Shown piece after piece: positions 17,231 to 26,703 of a stretch of 64,000 bases of DNA. Each line of letters begins with the position of its first letter. The first letter of the stretch is position 1. The notes under the pieces are model-generated. The model saw nothing but the letters and a program-made list of their open reading frames with translations, was not told where the DNA came from and made no database searches. The DNA comes from Verrucomicrobiota bacterium (GTDB taxonomy: Bacteria > Verrucomicrobiota > Verrucomicrobiia > Limisphaerales > UBA9464). Position numbers and translations under genes: made by a program. The stretch is taken from positions 1 to 64,000 of the forward strand of contig CANIZL010000017.1 of the NCBI GenBank assembly GCA_947471985.1. Direction: 5' to 3'.

Positions 17231-18580
17231 CTACTTCCGGATCAGGGACTCCAGGCGTTCCCAACCCGGGACCAGCCACCAAGCGCCGCGATCCACCAGA
17301 TTCCAGTAGCCCTGGCGGACCCGGCGTCGCCAGTTGGGCCGGGCCGCTTGGGCCTCGCGGGTTTCCATCTCGAATTGGCGGGCGAAGGCAATCGTTCGAT
17401 GGAGTGCGTCCGCTGCCACCTCCGCGGAAACCGGCGGGCGGGGATTGGTTTGGTGCAATTCGATGGCCCGGTTGAGAACGGCCTCCATGCGATCCCCCAT
17501 CTGATCGAGGCGGAAATGGTTCTGTAATCGCTGCCGCGCGGCGGCCCCGAGGCGGGTCAAAGCGGCCCGGTCGCGCAGCAACTTCAACAGGGCTTGCGCA
17601 TAGGCGTTGCCTTCGTTGGGACCCCGCTGGATCAGGACTCCGCAGTCCGGCGTTACGAGTTCGGCCTGGCCCCCGACATCGGCGCTGACCGGGACGACGC
17701 GCATGGCCATGGCTTCAAAGATGGCCAGGGAAATCCCCTCCATTTCGGACGGCAGAAAGAAGAGGTCGCTCAACGCCAGCAGCTCGTGCATGCGCTCATT
17801 GCGGACCGCCCCCAGCATCCGAATGCGGTGGCCCAACCCGTGGTGGCGCAGATAGCCGCGGACATAGCCGGCGTATTGCCCGTCGCCGGCGATGAGGAAA
17901 AGGACGTCCGGGTTTGCGGCGGCCACCTGACGCATGACCGACAGGGCCAGTCGTGGTTGCTTCTGCGGGACCAGCCGACCGGCGTAGAGCACCACCGGGG
18001 CGGTGTCTGGAATCTCCAAGGCCTGTCGCAATTGAGCCCGGTCATGGGCCGCGGGATTCCAATTCGAGAGATCGATGTTGGTTGTGCAGACTTCGATTCG
18101 ATCCGCCGCGGCGCCGCCCGCGCAGAGCCAGGTCTTGAGGTGTTCGGACGATACCACCTGCAAATCGAGGTGCGCCGACTGATGGAGGCTCATCCGGGGG
18201 AAGCCGCCGTTGTCCCAGTTCAGCTCCTCCATGTGGCAATAGTCCACGAAGGGCAGGTGGGGCAGGTGCGCCCGCAAAAAGGGCAGCAGACGATAGCTGG
18301 CGCCGCTGTGGGAGAGGAGGGCCGCCGTCAGCTGGCGTTGCCGGGCCCATTCCACGAGCCGGGTGGGTCGGTCCTCCGGTTTTTCCTGGGCGAGATCGAG
18401 GACTTCGTCGGCGACCCGTTCGAAGTTGGCCCGCCACGGATGCCGGCTGGGCAACGTGGTGACCACGGTGGAGACCCAGCCCCGGGAGCGAAGGCACCCG
18501 AGTAGATCGAGATTGAATTTGTCCGCCCCCCCGATTTCCATCCAGGGGTAAAGGCAGAGGAGATGTTTCGGTGCGGGCAT
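17231..18580 (-). CDS. GT4-family glycosyltransferase
   Basis: The product is 449 residues of GT-B fold. The N-terminal half has LLCLYPWMEIGGADKFNLDLL, the acceptor-side Gly-rich loop usual in GT4 enzymes. The C-terminal half has VVLYAGRLVPQKQPRLALSVM and the donor-binding E-x7-E signature SEMEGISLAIFEAMA. It transfers a sugar from a nucleotide donor, probably to a surface polysaccharide or glycolipid, at the cytoplasmic face of the membrane. Donor and acceptor cannot be told. ATG 18580 was chosen because the family begins shortly before the GGADK loop; the frame extends to 18811 with unlikely sequence. It lies divergent to the Cys-rich sialidase-like gene with a 272-base gap. Confidence 0.88.
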   Translation of the reverse strand: MPAPKHLLCLYPWMEIGGADKFNLDLLGCLRSRGWVSTVVTTLPSRHPWRANFERVADEVLDLAQEKPEDRPTRLVEWARQRQLTAALLSHSGASYRLLPFLRAHLPHLPFVDYCHMEELNWDNGGFPRMSLHQSAHLDLQVVSSEHLKTWLCAGGAAADRIEVCTTNIDLSNWNPAAHDRAQLRQALEIPDTAPVVLYAGRLVPQKQPRLALSVMRQVAAANPDVLFLIAGDGQYAGYVRGYLRHHGLGHRIRMLGAVRNERMHELLALSDLFFLPSEMEGISLAIFEAMAMRVVPVSADVGGQAELVTPDCGVLIQRGPNEGNAYAQALLKLLRDRAALTRLGAAARQRLQNHFRLDQMGDRMEAVLNRAIELHQTNPRPPVSAEVAADALHRTIAFARQFEMETREAQAARPNWRRRVRQGYWNLVDRGAWWLVPGWERLESLIRK

Positions 18581-18852
18581 GCGGCGTCGGGTGGGGCGGC
18601 GCATCAATCGGCGCGGCGGTACCTCGGTCGATCTTTCGGCCGCGGCAGATTCATCAGCGAGATCCCATCCACCCTCTGCATGCCCACCGCTTAGCCGTAA
18701 TTTGGGGGGCGAACAAAGGACATGTGCCGGGGAGATGGATTCTGGGTATGGACATAGGGGGCGGAGGACCGGATGGTGGGATGTCCAAGGAGAGTTTCGC
18801 GCCTTGGGCAACCGTTCGGATTTTGTCCGGGCGCACGCGCTTACCTTGTTTT

Positions 18853-20043
18853 ATGCCTACGCCGTTTAAACCACTTCTCGCCGGGCTGGTGCTGGCCACC
18901 GGATCCTTCGCGCTCCCGTCGGCCGCTGCCGCGGCGGCCACGCCGCTCACCGTGCGATTGGAGCGGGTACCCGCTGGCGGCTTGCAACCCCAGGCGGCCG
19001 TCGATGCCGCGGGGCGGACCCATCTGGTCTGGCTGGAGGGCGAAGCCAAGGCGGCGGATGTCCGCTATGCCTGGCGCGATCCGGCCACGACCGCCTGGTC
19101 GACCCCGCTGCGGGTGAACACCACGCCCGGCAGCGCGCTGGCGGTGGGCACGATTCGCGGACCCCAGTTGGCGCTGGGCCGGGCGGGGCGGGTACATGTG
19201 TGCTGGAACGGATCCTCGGAGGCCCGACCGAAACCGGAATTGGGCGGAGCGCCGTTGTTGTACACCCGGATAAATGCATCCGGCATGGGTTTTGAACCGG
19301 AACGGAATCTGATGGGCCATACCCGGCATTTGGATGGGGGCGCTGCGGTGGCGGCCGACGCGGAGGGGCGGGTCTTTGTCGTTTGGCATGCCGCACCGGC
19401 CACGGACCCCGCGGTGGAGATGCGACGCTCCGTGTACCTCGCGGCATCGAGCGACGATGGAACGACGTTTGCCTCCGAGCGGATTGTGAGTCCGACAGGG
19501 AGTGGGGCCTGCGGTTGCTGTGGATTACAGGCCCATGCCGGTCCCGGCGGGACCTTGGCGATACTCTATCGCGGGGCGTCGGCGGTGGATCAGCGCCCCG
19601 CCACCTTGCTCGCTTCGCACGACCACGGGGCGACATTTTCGGTGCTGCTACGCGAGCCGTGGAACGTGGGCCAATGCCCGATGAGTTCCGCGAGCCTACA
19701 CCTGACGGATTCATCCACGGTCCTGGCCGCCTGGGAATTGGGTGGGCAAGTGCACTGGCAACGGGTGGCGTGGACCGACGCCGTCCAACCGCCGGAGGCC
19801 CGCCCGCAGGTCGTCACCGCGGATCGCTCAACGAAGCATCCCGTGGTCGCGGTGAATGGGCGCGGAGAAACGTTGATTGCGTGGACCATCGGCACCGGGT
19901 GGCAACGCGGTGGATCGCTGGCGTGGCAGGTGGTGGACGCGCGCAACGCCGTGCTGCGGGAAGGTCGCTCGGACGGCGTGCCGGTCTGGGGCTCGCTCGC
20001 CGCAGTGGCGGAGCCCGACGGAACGTTTGTCGTCTGGTACTGA
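18853..20043 (+). CDS. Secreted sialidase-like propeller with CxCC motif
   Basis: The product is 396 residues with a signal peptide (LLAGLVLATGSFALPSAAAAA). The body is propeller-like: repeated strands such as RTHLVWLEG, RVHVCWNG, RVFVVWHA and TLIAWTIG, with an Asp-box-like SSDDGTTFASERI and SHDHGATFSVLL. It is distinguished by Cys220-x-Cys222-Cys223 in GACGCCGLQAH and Cys275 in VGQCPMSS, which could form a metal site or disulphides at one face of the propeller. There is no evidence of sialidase activity; related proteins in databases are just called sialidase family. ATG 18853 begins the signal peptide. It converges with lepA, with a perfect hairpin in between. Confidence 0.8.
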   Translation: MPTPFKPLLAGLVLATGSFALPSAAAAAATPLTVRLERVPAGGLQPQAAVDAAGRTHLVWLEGEAKAADVRYAWRDPATTAWSTPLRVNTTPGSALAVGTIRGPQLALGRAGRVHVCWNGSSEARPKPELGGAPLLYTRINASGMGFEPERNLMGHTRHLDGGAAVAADAEGRVFVVWHAAPATDPAVEMRRSVYLAASSDDGTTFASERIVSPTGSGACGCCGLQAHAGPGGTLAILYRGASAVDQRPATLLASHDHGATFSVLLREPWNVGQCPMSSASLHLTDSSTVLAAWELGGQVHWQRVAWTDAVQPPEARPQVVTADRSTKHPVVAVNGRGETLIAWTIGTGWQRGGSLAWQVVDARNAVLREGRSDGVPVWGSLAAVAEPDGTFVVWY

Positions 20044-20068
20044 GGTGCCTGAACGGGGGAGGCATGGA

Positions 20069-20094
20069 CTTCCGGAGCGCTGACGCTCCGGAAG
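20069..20094. terminator. Perfect hairpin between convergent genes
   Basis: CTTCCGGAGCG (20069-20079) and CGCTCCGGAAG (20084-20094) form an 11-base-pair perfect stem around a CTGA loop. It sits between the plus-strand sialidase-like gene and minus-strand lepA. No T-run follows on either strand, so it is either a bidirectional, U-tract-less terminator or a palindromic repeat. Confidence 0.5.
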
Positions 20095-20106
20095 CGAACC
20101 TGCCGG

Positions 20107-21900
20107 TCAGTTGGTCTTGAGCACTTCGATGAAGGCTTCCTGCGGGATTTCCACCGAACCGATGGATTTCATCCGCTTTTTGCCCTCTTTCTGCTTCTCC
20201 AGGAGCTTGCGTTTCCGGCTGATATCGCCGCCGTAGCACTTCGCGGTGACGTCCTTGCGCATCGCGCTGATCGTTTCGCGCGCGATGATCTTGCCACCGA
20301 TGGCCCCCTGGATGGCGATCTGGAACTGCTGCCGGGGGATCACTTCCTTCAACTTCGCGGCCAGGGTGCGTCCCCGGTTCTCGGCCTTGCTGCGATGCAC
20401 CAGGCTGGAGAAGGCGTCCATCGGCTCATTGTTCACGAGCATGTCGAGCTTCACCATGTCGCTGACCTCGTAGCCGGCCTGTTCGTAATCCATCGAGCCG
20501 TAGCCGCGGGTGATCGATTTAATGCGGTCGTGGAAATCGATCAGGATCTCGTTCATGGGAATCCGACAGGTGAGCATCACGCGCCGGGTGTCCAGGGTCT
20601 CGGTGTTCTTGATGACGCCACGCTTTTCCGAAATGAGCCCCATGATGTCTCCAAGGTTTTCCCCGGGACAAATTACGAACGCCTTCACGATGGGCTCTTC
20701 GATCTGCTCGATGTAGGTGACATCGGGCAGAAACGCGGGGTTATCGACTTCCTTGACCACGCCGCCGGTCAGCTTCACCCGGTAGATCACGCTGGGATAC
20801 GTGGCGATGATGTCCATGTCGAACTCCCGGCGGAGCCGCTCCTGGACGATTTCCATGTGGAGCAATCCGAGGAACCCGCAACGGAAGCCGAACCCGAGCG
20901 CGGCGGAGGATTCGGTCTGGAACGTCAGGGCTGAGTCGTTCAATTGCAGCTTGGAGATGGCCACCTTAAGGCCTTCAAAATCCGCCGTATTGATCGGGTA
21001 AATGCCGGAGTACACCATCGGCTGGATCTCCTGGAAGCCGGGCAATTCCTCGGAGGGATTGCGGGGATCGGTGATGGTGTCGCCGACTTTGACCTCGCGC
21101 GGCGTCTTGATGTTGGCGGTGATGTAGCCGGTTTCCCCGTTTTCCAATTTGGCCCGTGTGTAGGGCTTGGGGTTGAAGGAGCCGACTTCCTTGATCTCCA
21201 CCGATCGACCGGAATGGAGCATCTTCACGTGCATGCCGGGGCGGAGTTCGCCGGCGGTGACGCGGACGAGAATCACCACCCCTTTGTAGGTGTCGAAGTA
21301 ACTATCGAAAATCAGCGCTTGGAACGTCTCAAGGGGATTGATCTTCGGGGCCGGGATCCGGGCGACGATCGCTTCCAGAATTTCCTCGATCCCGATGCCT
21401 TCCTTGGCGCTGGCGAGGATGGCGTCATCGCCGGGGATGGCGAGGATGTCCTCGAGTTGCTGCCGGGCCATGGGGATGTTGGCGTGGGGCAGGTCGATTT
21501 TGTTGATGATCGGGATGATGTGCAGGTTCTGCTTCATCGCGAGGTGCACGTTGGCGACCGTCTGCGCTTCCACGCCCTGGGCGGCATCCACGATCAACAG
21601 GGCCCCTTCGCACGCCGACAGGGAACGGCTGACCTCGTAGGCGAAGTCGACGTGTCCGGGGGTGTCGATGAGGTTCAGTTCGTACTCTTCCCCGTTCTTG
21701 GCCGTGTAGAGCATGGTGACGGGGTGGGCCTTGATGGTGATCCCGCGTTCACGCTCCAAGTCCATTGCGTCGAGCAACTGATCCTCCATATCGCGCGTGG
21801 CCACGGTGCCGGTGCGATGCAGAAGACGGTCAGACAGAGTGGTCTTCCCGTGATCAATGTGGGCAATGATGCTGAAATTACGAATGTGCGCGGCGTCCAT
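20107..21900 (-). CDS. lepA: Elongation factor 4 (LepA), translation GTPase
   Basis: The product is 597 residues, the usual length. The GTPase domain begins immediately: [20 protein letters not shown] (P-loop), [14 protein letters not shown] (switch I), [12 protein letters not shown] (G3) and INKIDLPHA (G4 NKID). EF-G-like domains II, III and V follow, then the LepA-specific C-terminal domain ending in [20 protein letters not shown], which is diagnostic. LepA binds ribosomes and promotes back-translocation or initiation/biogenesis under stress. ATG 21900 matches family N-termini and is preceded by GGGAG about 11 bases upstream. The longer frame to 21960 adds no conserved sequence. Confidence 0.98.
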   Translation of the reverse strand: MDAAHIRNFSIIAHIDHGKTTLSDRLLHRTGTVATRDMEDQLLDAMDLERERGITIKAHPVTMLYTAKNGEEYELNLIDTPGHVDFAYEVSRSLSACEGALLIVDAAQGVEAQTVANVHLAMKQNLHIIPIINKIDLPHANIPMARQQLEDILAIPGDDAILASAKEGIGIEEILEAIVARIPAPKINPLETFQALIFDSYFDTYKGVVILVRVTAGELRPGMHVKMLHSGRSVEIKEVGSFNPKPYTRAKLENGETGYITANIKTPREVKVGDTITDPRNPSEELPGFQEIQPMVYSGIYPINTADFEGLKVAISKLQLNDSALTFQTESSAALGFGFRCGFLGLLHMEIVQERLRREFDMDIIATYPSVIYRVKLTGGVVKEVDNPAFLPDVTYIEQIEEPIVKAFVICPGENLGDIMGLISEKRGVIKNTETLDTRRVMLTCRIPMNEILIDFHDRIKSITRGYGSMDYEQAGYEVSDMVKLDMLVNNEPMDAFSSLVHRSKAENRGRTLAAKLKEVIPRQQFQIAIQGAIGGKIIARETISAMRKDVTAKCYGGDISRKRKLLEKQKEGKKRMKSIGSVEIPQEAFIEVLKTN

Positions 21901-22167
21901 CGGATATCGTTCTCCCTTTCGGTCCGGAAACCATCCGGCAACCGAAACGGAGGTGGACAATATCGGGGAAACCCGCTGCCGAAAGGGTTTTCACGGTCGG
22001 AGCTGGGTGGCGACCGTGGGCCGGATTCCGCCGGTCGGAGGGTTTCCAGGGCGGGCATCGGTCCGATGTTAAGGCTGCGCGTCGGGGCTCCCGAAGAAGG
22101 ATCTGTTACGATTGGGTGCTAAAGCTTGACGACCGGGTGGGTGCCGGTTTCTAAATCCCCGGTTCAC

Positions 22168-23667
22168 ATGCACAATCTCCACACTGCATTTCACGCGTCG
22201 GTGGCGGCGAATCCCGACAAGACCGCGCTCTTCTGGGCGGACGCGCAGTTCAGTTACGCGCACTTTCAGGGGGAATCGGCAGCGGTCAGCCGCGCCTTGC
22301 GGGAGCGATTCGGGATTCGGCCGGGCGACCGGGTAGGGTTGTGGCTGCGGAATCGACCGGAATTCGTCAGCGCACTCTTCGGGGTGTTGGGCGCCGATGC
22401 GGTCGCCGTACCCGTGAATACGTTCCTCAAGCCCACGGAGGTGGCGTACCTGCTGGCGGACGCGGGCGTAACGGTGTTGCTGACCGAAGAGGGGATGGGG
22501 GAGGCGGTGGCCGAATTGACGGCCAGCCTCAATTTCCTGCAGATCCTGCGGGCCGAAGATTTTGCTGGGTTGCCGGCGGCCGTGGCGGTCGGGGAACCGC
22601 TGCCGGTCTCGGGGCGGGCCCATGCGGATCTAGCGGTATTGATTTACACGAGCGGCACCACCGGTCAGCCCAAGGGCGCCATGCTCACGCACGGCAATCT
22701 GATGTCGAACATTGAGTCCTGCCGCCAGGTTTTGGAAGTCGTGGATTTTGACCGGTTCGTCCTGCTGCTGCCGATGTTCCACAGCTTCATGCTCACCGTT
22801 TCAGTCCTGCTGCCGCTGATGGTGGGCGGGAGCATTGTGCTCATCAAGGGCCTGAGTCAGCCGAAGCTCATGGTCGCGGAGATGCTGCAGAGTCGGGGTA
22901 CGGTGCTCCCGGCGATGGCCGCGTTGTTCCGCGCCTTGGCGCATTTGCCGGCGCAAGTCGAGCTGCCCCTGCGGATCTGTGTGAGCGGGGCGGGGCCGTT
23001 GCCCAGCGAGATTCTGCGCGCCTTCAATGCGCGCCATCCCGGGGTGCCGCTGATCGAGGGCTATGGCCTGAGCGAAGCCAGCCCGGTTGTCTGCGTCAAT
23101 CCCGTCAAAGGCCCGCATCACGCCGGCACCATTGGCCCGGTGATTCCCGGGGTGGAAGTGAGTGTGCAGGACGATGCCGGTGCGTTCCTGCCCGACGGCA
23201 CCGACGGGGAACTTTGTGTGCGCGGGCCCAACGTGATGGCGGGCTACTGGAATGCGCCGGCGAAGACGGCCGAGACCATTGTGAACGGCTGGTTGCGGAC
23301 CGGCGATATCGGGCATCGTCGCCCGGATGGCTGGTATGTCGTGACGGATCGCAAGAAGGACATGCTGAAGCCGAATGGCATCAATGTGTATCCGCGGGAG
23401 ATCGAGGAAGTGATTTACCGGTTTCCGGGCATCAAGGAATGTGCGGTCGTCGGTGAGGCCGACGAAAAGCGGGGTGAACGCGCGGTGGCTTTCGTGGCCC
23501 TCGACGAGTCCGCTGCGGCGGGGTTTTCGGACAAGGCGTTGCTGGAGTTTCTCCGGCCGCAGATGGCGGATTACAAGCTGCCGCGGCGGGTCATTGTGCT
23601 GCCCGCGCTGCCGCGCAACGCCACGGGCAAGATTCTCAAGACGGCGTTGCGCGAGAAGCTGGCTTGA
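22168..23667 (+). CDS. AMP-forming acyl-CoA synthetase
   Basis: The product is 499 residues with the full adenylate-forming enzyme layout. The P-loop-like motif LIYTSGTTGQPKGAMLTHGN lies near residue 160; GYGLSEASPVVC is the A5 motif; TGDIGHRRPDGWYVVTDRKKDM is the hinge region; and the catalytic Lys is in NATGKILKTALR near the C-terminus. It activates a carboxylic acid (probably a medium- or long-chain fatty acid) to acyl-AMP and then acyl-CoA. The substrate pocket was not analysed. ATG 22168 fits family N-termini (LHTAFHASVAANPDKTAL); a TTG at 22126 is possible. It is divergent from lepA, and TTGACG at 22126 could be part of its promoter. Confidence 0.92.
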   Translation: MHNLHTAFHASVAANPDKTALFWADAQFSYAHFQGESAAVSRALRERFGIRPGDRVGLWLRNRPEFVSALFGVLGADAVAVPVNTFLKPTEVAYLLADAGVTVLLTEEGMGEAVAELTASLNFLQILRAEDFAGLPAAVAVGEPLPVSGRAHADLAVLIYTSGTTGQPKGAMLTHGNLMSNIESCRQVLEVVDFDRFVLLLPMFHSFMLTVSVLLPLMVGGSIVLIKGLSQPKLMVAEMLQSRGTVLPAMAALFRALAHLPAQVELPLRICVSGAGPLPSEILRAFNARHPGVPLIEGYGLSEASPVVCVNPVKGPHHAGTIGPVIPGVEVSVQDDAGAFLPDGTDGELCVRGPNVMAGYWNAPAKTAETIVNGWLRTGDIGHRRPDGWYVVTDRKKDMLKPNGINVYPREIEEVIYRFPGIKECAVVGEADEKRGERAVAFVALDESAAAGFSDKALLEFLRPQMADYKLPRRVIVLPALPRNATGKILKTALREKLA

Positions 23668-23739
23668 GGCTCCCGGCGAGGTGCATTTTTCGGCCGGCTC
23701 TTAGTTGTTCCTTCGAAGGTCAGCGCCTTAAACTGCGCC

Positions 23740-24678
23740 ATGCCTCGTAAGCTAAGTGCGATTGCCCCGGACTGGTGGGACTATACCACGTTGGATTCGG
23801 AGATCATCCGGACCGCTGCGGCCCTGACCCCGCGGGATCTGGCCCGGCTCTCCCGCCCGGGATTCAAGGTGGTTTTTTACGACACGCTGGAGGATTTTTA
23901 TCTCGCTGAAGCCTTGGAATACATCGAGGCCTGGCGCCAAAGCACGCCGGACAACCCGGTGGGTATCTGCGGTCCGATCGGTCCGACGGAGCAGTTGCCT
24001 CTGGTGGCACGGTTGGTGAACAGCTTGGGATTGAAGCTGGGCGACGCGCATTTCTGGGGCATGGACGAATGGTTTGATGTGGCCACGGGGCGTGAGGTGC
24101 CGGTCACGCATCCGCTGAGCTTCGAGCGGGCGGATCGCGAAATGTGTTTCGATCGCATTCAGAAATCCCTGCGCCCGCCCGAGGCGAACCTGCATTTTCC
24201 GCGGGCGGATACGGCGGCTTACCGCAAATCCTGGAACTCGGGAGTGCGCTGTGCGGTGATGCAGGGCGGGCAGGGGGACACCAAGCACTGGGCCTTTAAT
24301 GATCCGGTGGCTCGTCGCGGCCGTTACAAGGATCAGCCGCCGACCGCGGCGGAGTTCCGGGCGCTGACGACCCGGGTGGTGGACCTGCACCCGTTGACGC
24401 TCGCGCAGAATGCCCGCACGAGCGGCGGGGGCAACATTACGATGGTCCCGACGCGGGCCATCACCGTGGGGCCCGTGGAGACGTGGCAGGCGGACAAGGT
24501 GTCCATCTGGCAGGCGGGCACGCACGACAATCCGTTGGGACAGCGGCTGACGGCCCTGATGATCTCGCAGCGGCTGGTGGATACGGCGGTGCCCATGTCG
24601 CTGCTCGCCGAGCACCCGAACGTGCAGTTCAATTATTATCGGGGTGGGCTGGGCACGTGCGCGGTGGAAATGCATTGA
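23740..24678 (+). CDS. Divergent glucosamine-6-phosphate deaminase/isomerase-family protein (NagB-like)
   Basis: The product is 312 residues. NagB-like marks are [14 protein letters not shown] (phosphate loop region), [11 protein letters not shown] (NagB has MDEY, the catalytic Asp72 region) and [14 protein letters not shown], aligned with GGVGNDGHIAFNEP of NagB. In that last motif the His is kept. The catalytic Asp position is Thr, with Asp one residue earlier, and the catalytic Glu is Asp. The fold is therefore clear, but standard GlcN6P deaminase activity is not certain. It may act on a related amino- or keto-sugar phosphate. The gene stands alone, 73 bases after the acyl-CoA synthetase. 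The alignment is from memory of E. coli NagB. Confidence 0.75.
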   Translation: MPRKLSAIAPDWWDYTTLDSEIIRTAAALTPRDLARLSRPGFKVVFYDTLEDFYLAEALEYIEAWRQSTPDNPVGICGPIGPTEQLPLVARLVNSLGLKLGDAHFWGMDEWFDVATGREVPVTHPLSFERADREMCFDRIQKSLRPPEANLHFPRADTAAYRKSWNSGVRCAVMQGGQGDTKHWAFNDPVARRGRYKDQPPTAAEFRALTTRVVDLHPLTLAQNARTSGGGNITMVPTRAITVGPVETWQADKVSIWQAGTHDNPLGQRLTALMISQRLVDTAVPMSLLAEHPNVQFNYYRGGLGTCAVEMH

Positions 24679-24771
24679 GCGACGGCCGAAAAGCCACCGA
24701 GCGGATTTTGGGCTGTCCTGCTTTAGGGCCGCCCTGCTTTCACACCCGTCGGGGCCGTAGCCCCGGCACCG

Positions 24772-25794
24772 TCAGTTGCCCACGCCGTCGGGTTTCGTCT
24801 CCGGCTCGCTGCTTGTCGCGGGGATTTCAGTGGCCACCTCGGCATCGACGGTGGGCGCACCGGCACCCGCGTTCTCCGCCTGTTCCAGGGTCATCTGTTG
24901 CACCGGATCGGGTGCCGTCGTGGCCAGGCCTGGATCCACGGTTGAGAGGTTTTCGGGCCGTTGGACGGGGATGCGGCGCAACTCATCCGCGGAGGGCAAG
25001 GCCGTGAGTGCGGCCAGTCCGAAGTAATTGAGGAATTCGGGGGTGGTGGCGTATTGCATCGGACGCCCCAGCACTTCTGCGCGACCGGCCTGCTGGATCA
25101 GCTGCCGTTCGACCAGCGTGGTGATGGTGCCGTCGACCGCGACGCCCCGGATCTGTTCCATTTCGGCGCGGGTAATCGGTTGCCGGTAGGCGATGATCGC
25201 CAGTGTTTCGAGGGCGGCCTGGCTCAGGCGGGACGGGCGGTTTTTCACGCCCAGCATGGCGCGGAGCCACGGGGCGTAGTCGGGTTGGGTGACGAATTGC
25301 CAGGCCCCCGCAATGCAGACCAGCCGGTAGCTCCGGGCGGCGGCTTCGTGATCGCGAGCCAACTCCGCCAAAGCGGTGGTGAGTTTTTCCGCCGGCAGTT
25401 TGCGCAGCGCCCGGGTCGCCTCGGCGGCGCCTTCCTCATTCGACGCCAGCGTCAGCAGGTCGCGCAGTTCGGCGACGCTCAAGGGTTTCTGGGAAGTAAA
25501 CAGGAGCGCTTCCAGAATGAACTTCAGCTCCATAAAGATGAGCTGCTGTACCGGATGATCCTCCTCTTGGACGGGGGTGGCGTCCGATGACGGAACAACC
25601 GGGGCGTCGACAACGGCATCCACGTCGGCAGTTATTGGCGCATCCACCGGCGCATCCACCGGCGCATCCACCGGCGCATCCACCGGCGCATCCACCGGGG
25701 CTACTTCGGCGGTGGGTTCTTCGGAAACTTCGCGGGGCGCCGTCGTGGGCGGGATTTCCGGGGCGGGTTGATCCGGATTTTCAGGGGCATCCAT
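24772..25794 (-). CDS. scpB: Segregation and condensation protein B (ScpB)
   Basis: The product is 340 residues, longer than the usual 180-200. The core, about residues 82-250, is typical winged-helix ScpB: LKFILEALLFTSQKPLSV, LAIIAYRQPITRAEMEQIRGV and YATTPEFLNYFGL. It is flanked by an acidic, Pro/Val-rich N-terminal tail with five repeats of VDAP and a Pro/Thr-rich C-terminal tail. ScpB pairs with ScpA and the SMC ATPase to organise and segregate the chromosome. It follows scpA by 21 bases on the same strand, the standard order. ATG 25794 is used; the tail could be unstructured and dispensable. Confidence 0.93.
   Translation of the reverse strand: MDAPENPDQPAPEIPPTTAPREVSEEPTAEVAPVDAPVDAPVDAPVDAPVDAPITADVDAVVDAPVVPSSDATPVQEEDHPVQQLIFMELKFILEALLFTSQKPLSVAELRDLLTLASNEEGAAEATRALRKLPAEKLTTALAELARDHEAAARSYRLVCIAGAWQFVTQPDYAPWLRAMLGVKNRPSRLSQAALETLAIIAYRQPITRAEMEQIRGVAVDGTITTLVERQLIQQAGRAEVLGRPMQYATTPEFLNYFGLAALTALPSADELRRIPVQRPENLSTVDPGLATTAPDPVQQMTLEQAENAGAGAPTVDAEVATEIPATSSEPETKPDGVGN
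25637..25696. repeat. Five perfect 12-base tandem repeats inside scpB
   Basis: GGCGCATCCACC occurs five times head to tail with no mismatch. On the minus strand it encodes the VDAP repeats of the ScpB N-terminal tail. The unit is a multiple of three, so copy changes keep the frame. Confidence 0.95.
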
Positions 25795-25815
25795 GCAATG
25801 AAGACAATGAAGAAA

Positions 25816-26703
25816 TTACGCGACCTGCGGTGCGGAGCCTTCGCCGGCGGAGGGCGTGGCGTCGGGCAGTTGTTGATTCAGGATCTCGTCGGCGGTCCGC
25901 TCCGGGGCCGGGGGCGGCGTATCGAGGCCCGGGAGTTCCGGCGTGGTGTTCAGGTCCGGCGGCGGTGGTTCCGGGGGCGGGGCGGCGGAGACATCGATCT
26001 CCCCGAATTCCTCGCCCTGACTGAGCACGAATTGTTTGAGGCGGGTCAGTTCCAGGATGGCCAGAAAGGTGACCACCACTTCAGTCTTGCTATGGGCCTC
26101 CGCGAACAGTTCGCTGACCCGGAAGCGCGGCCGGGTCAGGATCAGATTCCGCAGCGTTTCCATTTTCTCGCTGACGGTGTACGGATCCGCCTGGATCTCG
26201 CGGACATCGTCCCGGGCATTGAAGCGCTTGAGGATCGCACTGACCACCTGCACCAGATCCCACACCGTCGCGGGCTCGGTCCGGGTTTCGACCACTTGGG
26301 TGAACTCCATCTTCCCCGGCCGACGCTCGTAAATATCGGCCATCTGGCCCTCGCGCTCCTGCAGCTGGGCTGCGGCGTCCTTGAACTTCTTGTATTCGAC
26401 GAGCCGCCGAATGAGCTCGAACCGCGGATCGTCCTCGTCCGGTTCATCCTCGGCGACTGTGGCGCGTTTGTCCTTGGGGAGGAGTTCGCGGCTCTTGATG
26501 AAGAGCAGGGTGGCCGCCATGACGAGGAATTCCCCCGCCACCTCCAGGTCCAGCTGCCGCATCTCATTGAGGTAAGCGACGAATTCCGTCGCCACGCGCG
26601 TCAGGTTGATCTGGTAAATGTCCACCTCCTGCTTTTTCACCAGGTGAAGCAGCAGATCGAGCGGGCCTTCAAAGACCTCGAAATGGACACGGTATTCCGA
26701 CAT
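25816..26703 (-). CDS. scpA: Segregation and condensation protein A (ScpA kleisin)
   Basis: The product is 295 residues. The kleisin N-terminus is clear: YRVHFEVFEGPLDLLLHLVKK, followed by VDIYQINLTRVATEFVAYL and MAATLLFIKSRELLPK. The C-terminal winged helix region is around VSELFAEAHSKTEVVVTFLAILEL, before a Pro-rich tail. ScpA bridges the SMC heads and binds ScpB. ATG 26703 fits the family start; a longer frame to 26817 encodes a Trp/Arg-rich extension without similarity. The smc gene itself is not in the window. Confidence 0.95.
   Translation of the reverse strand: MSEYRVHFEVFEGPLDLLLHLVKKQEVDIYQINLTRVATEFVAYLNEMRQLDLEVAGEFLVMAATLLFIKSRELLPKDKRATVAEDEPDEDDPRFELIRRLVEYKKFKDAAAQLQEREGQMADIYERRPGKMEFTQVVETRTEPATVWDLVQVVSAILKRFNARDDVREIQADPYTVSEKMETLRNLILTRPRFRVSELFAEAHSKTEVVVTFLAILELTRLKQFVLSQGEEFGEIDVSAAPPPEPPPPDLNTTPELPGLDTPPPAPERTADEILNQQLPDATPSAGEGSAPQVA

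Noticed and set aside
25637-25696. Tandem repeat read as a CRISPR or minisatellite locus of its own
   Set aside because: The unit is 12 bases without spacers and lies inside scpB in frame; it is a coding repeat.
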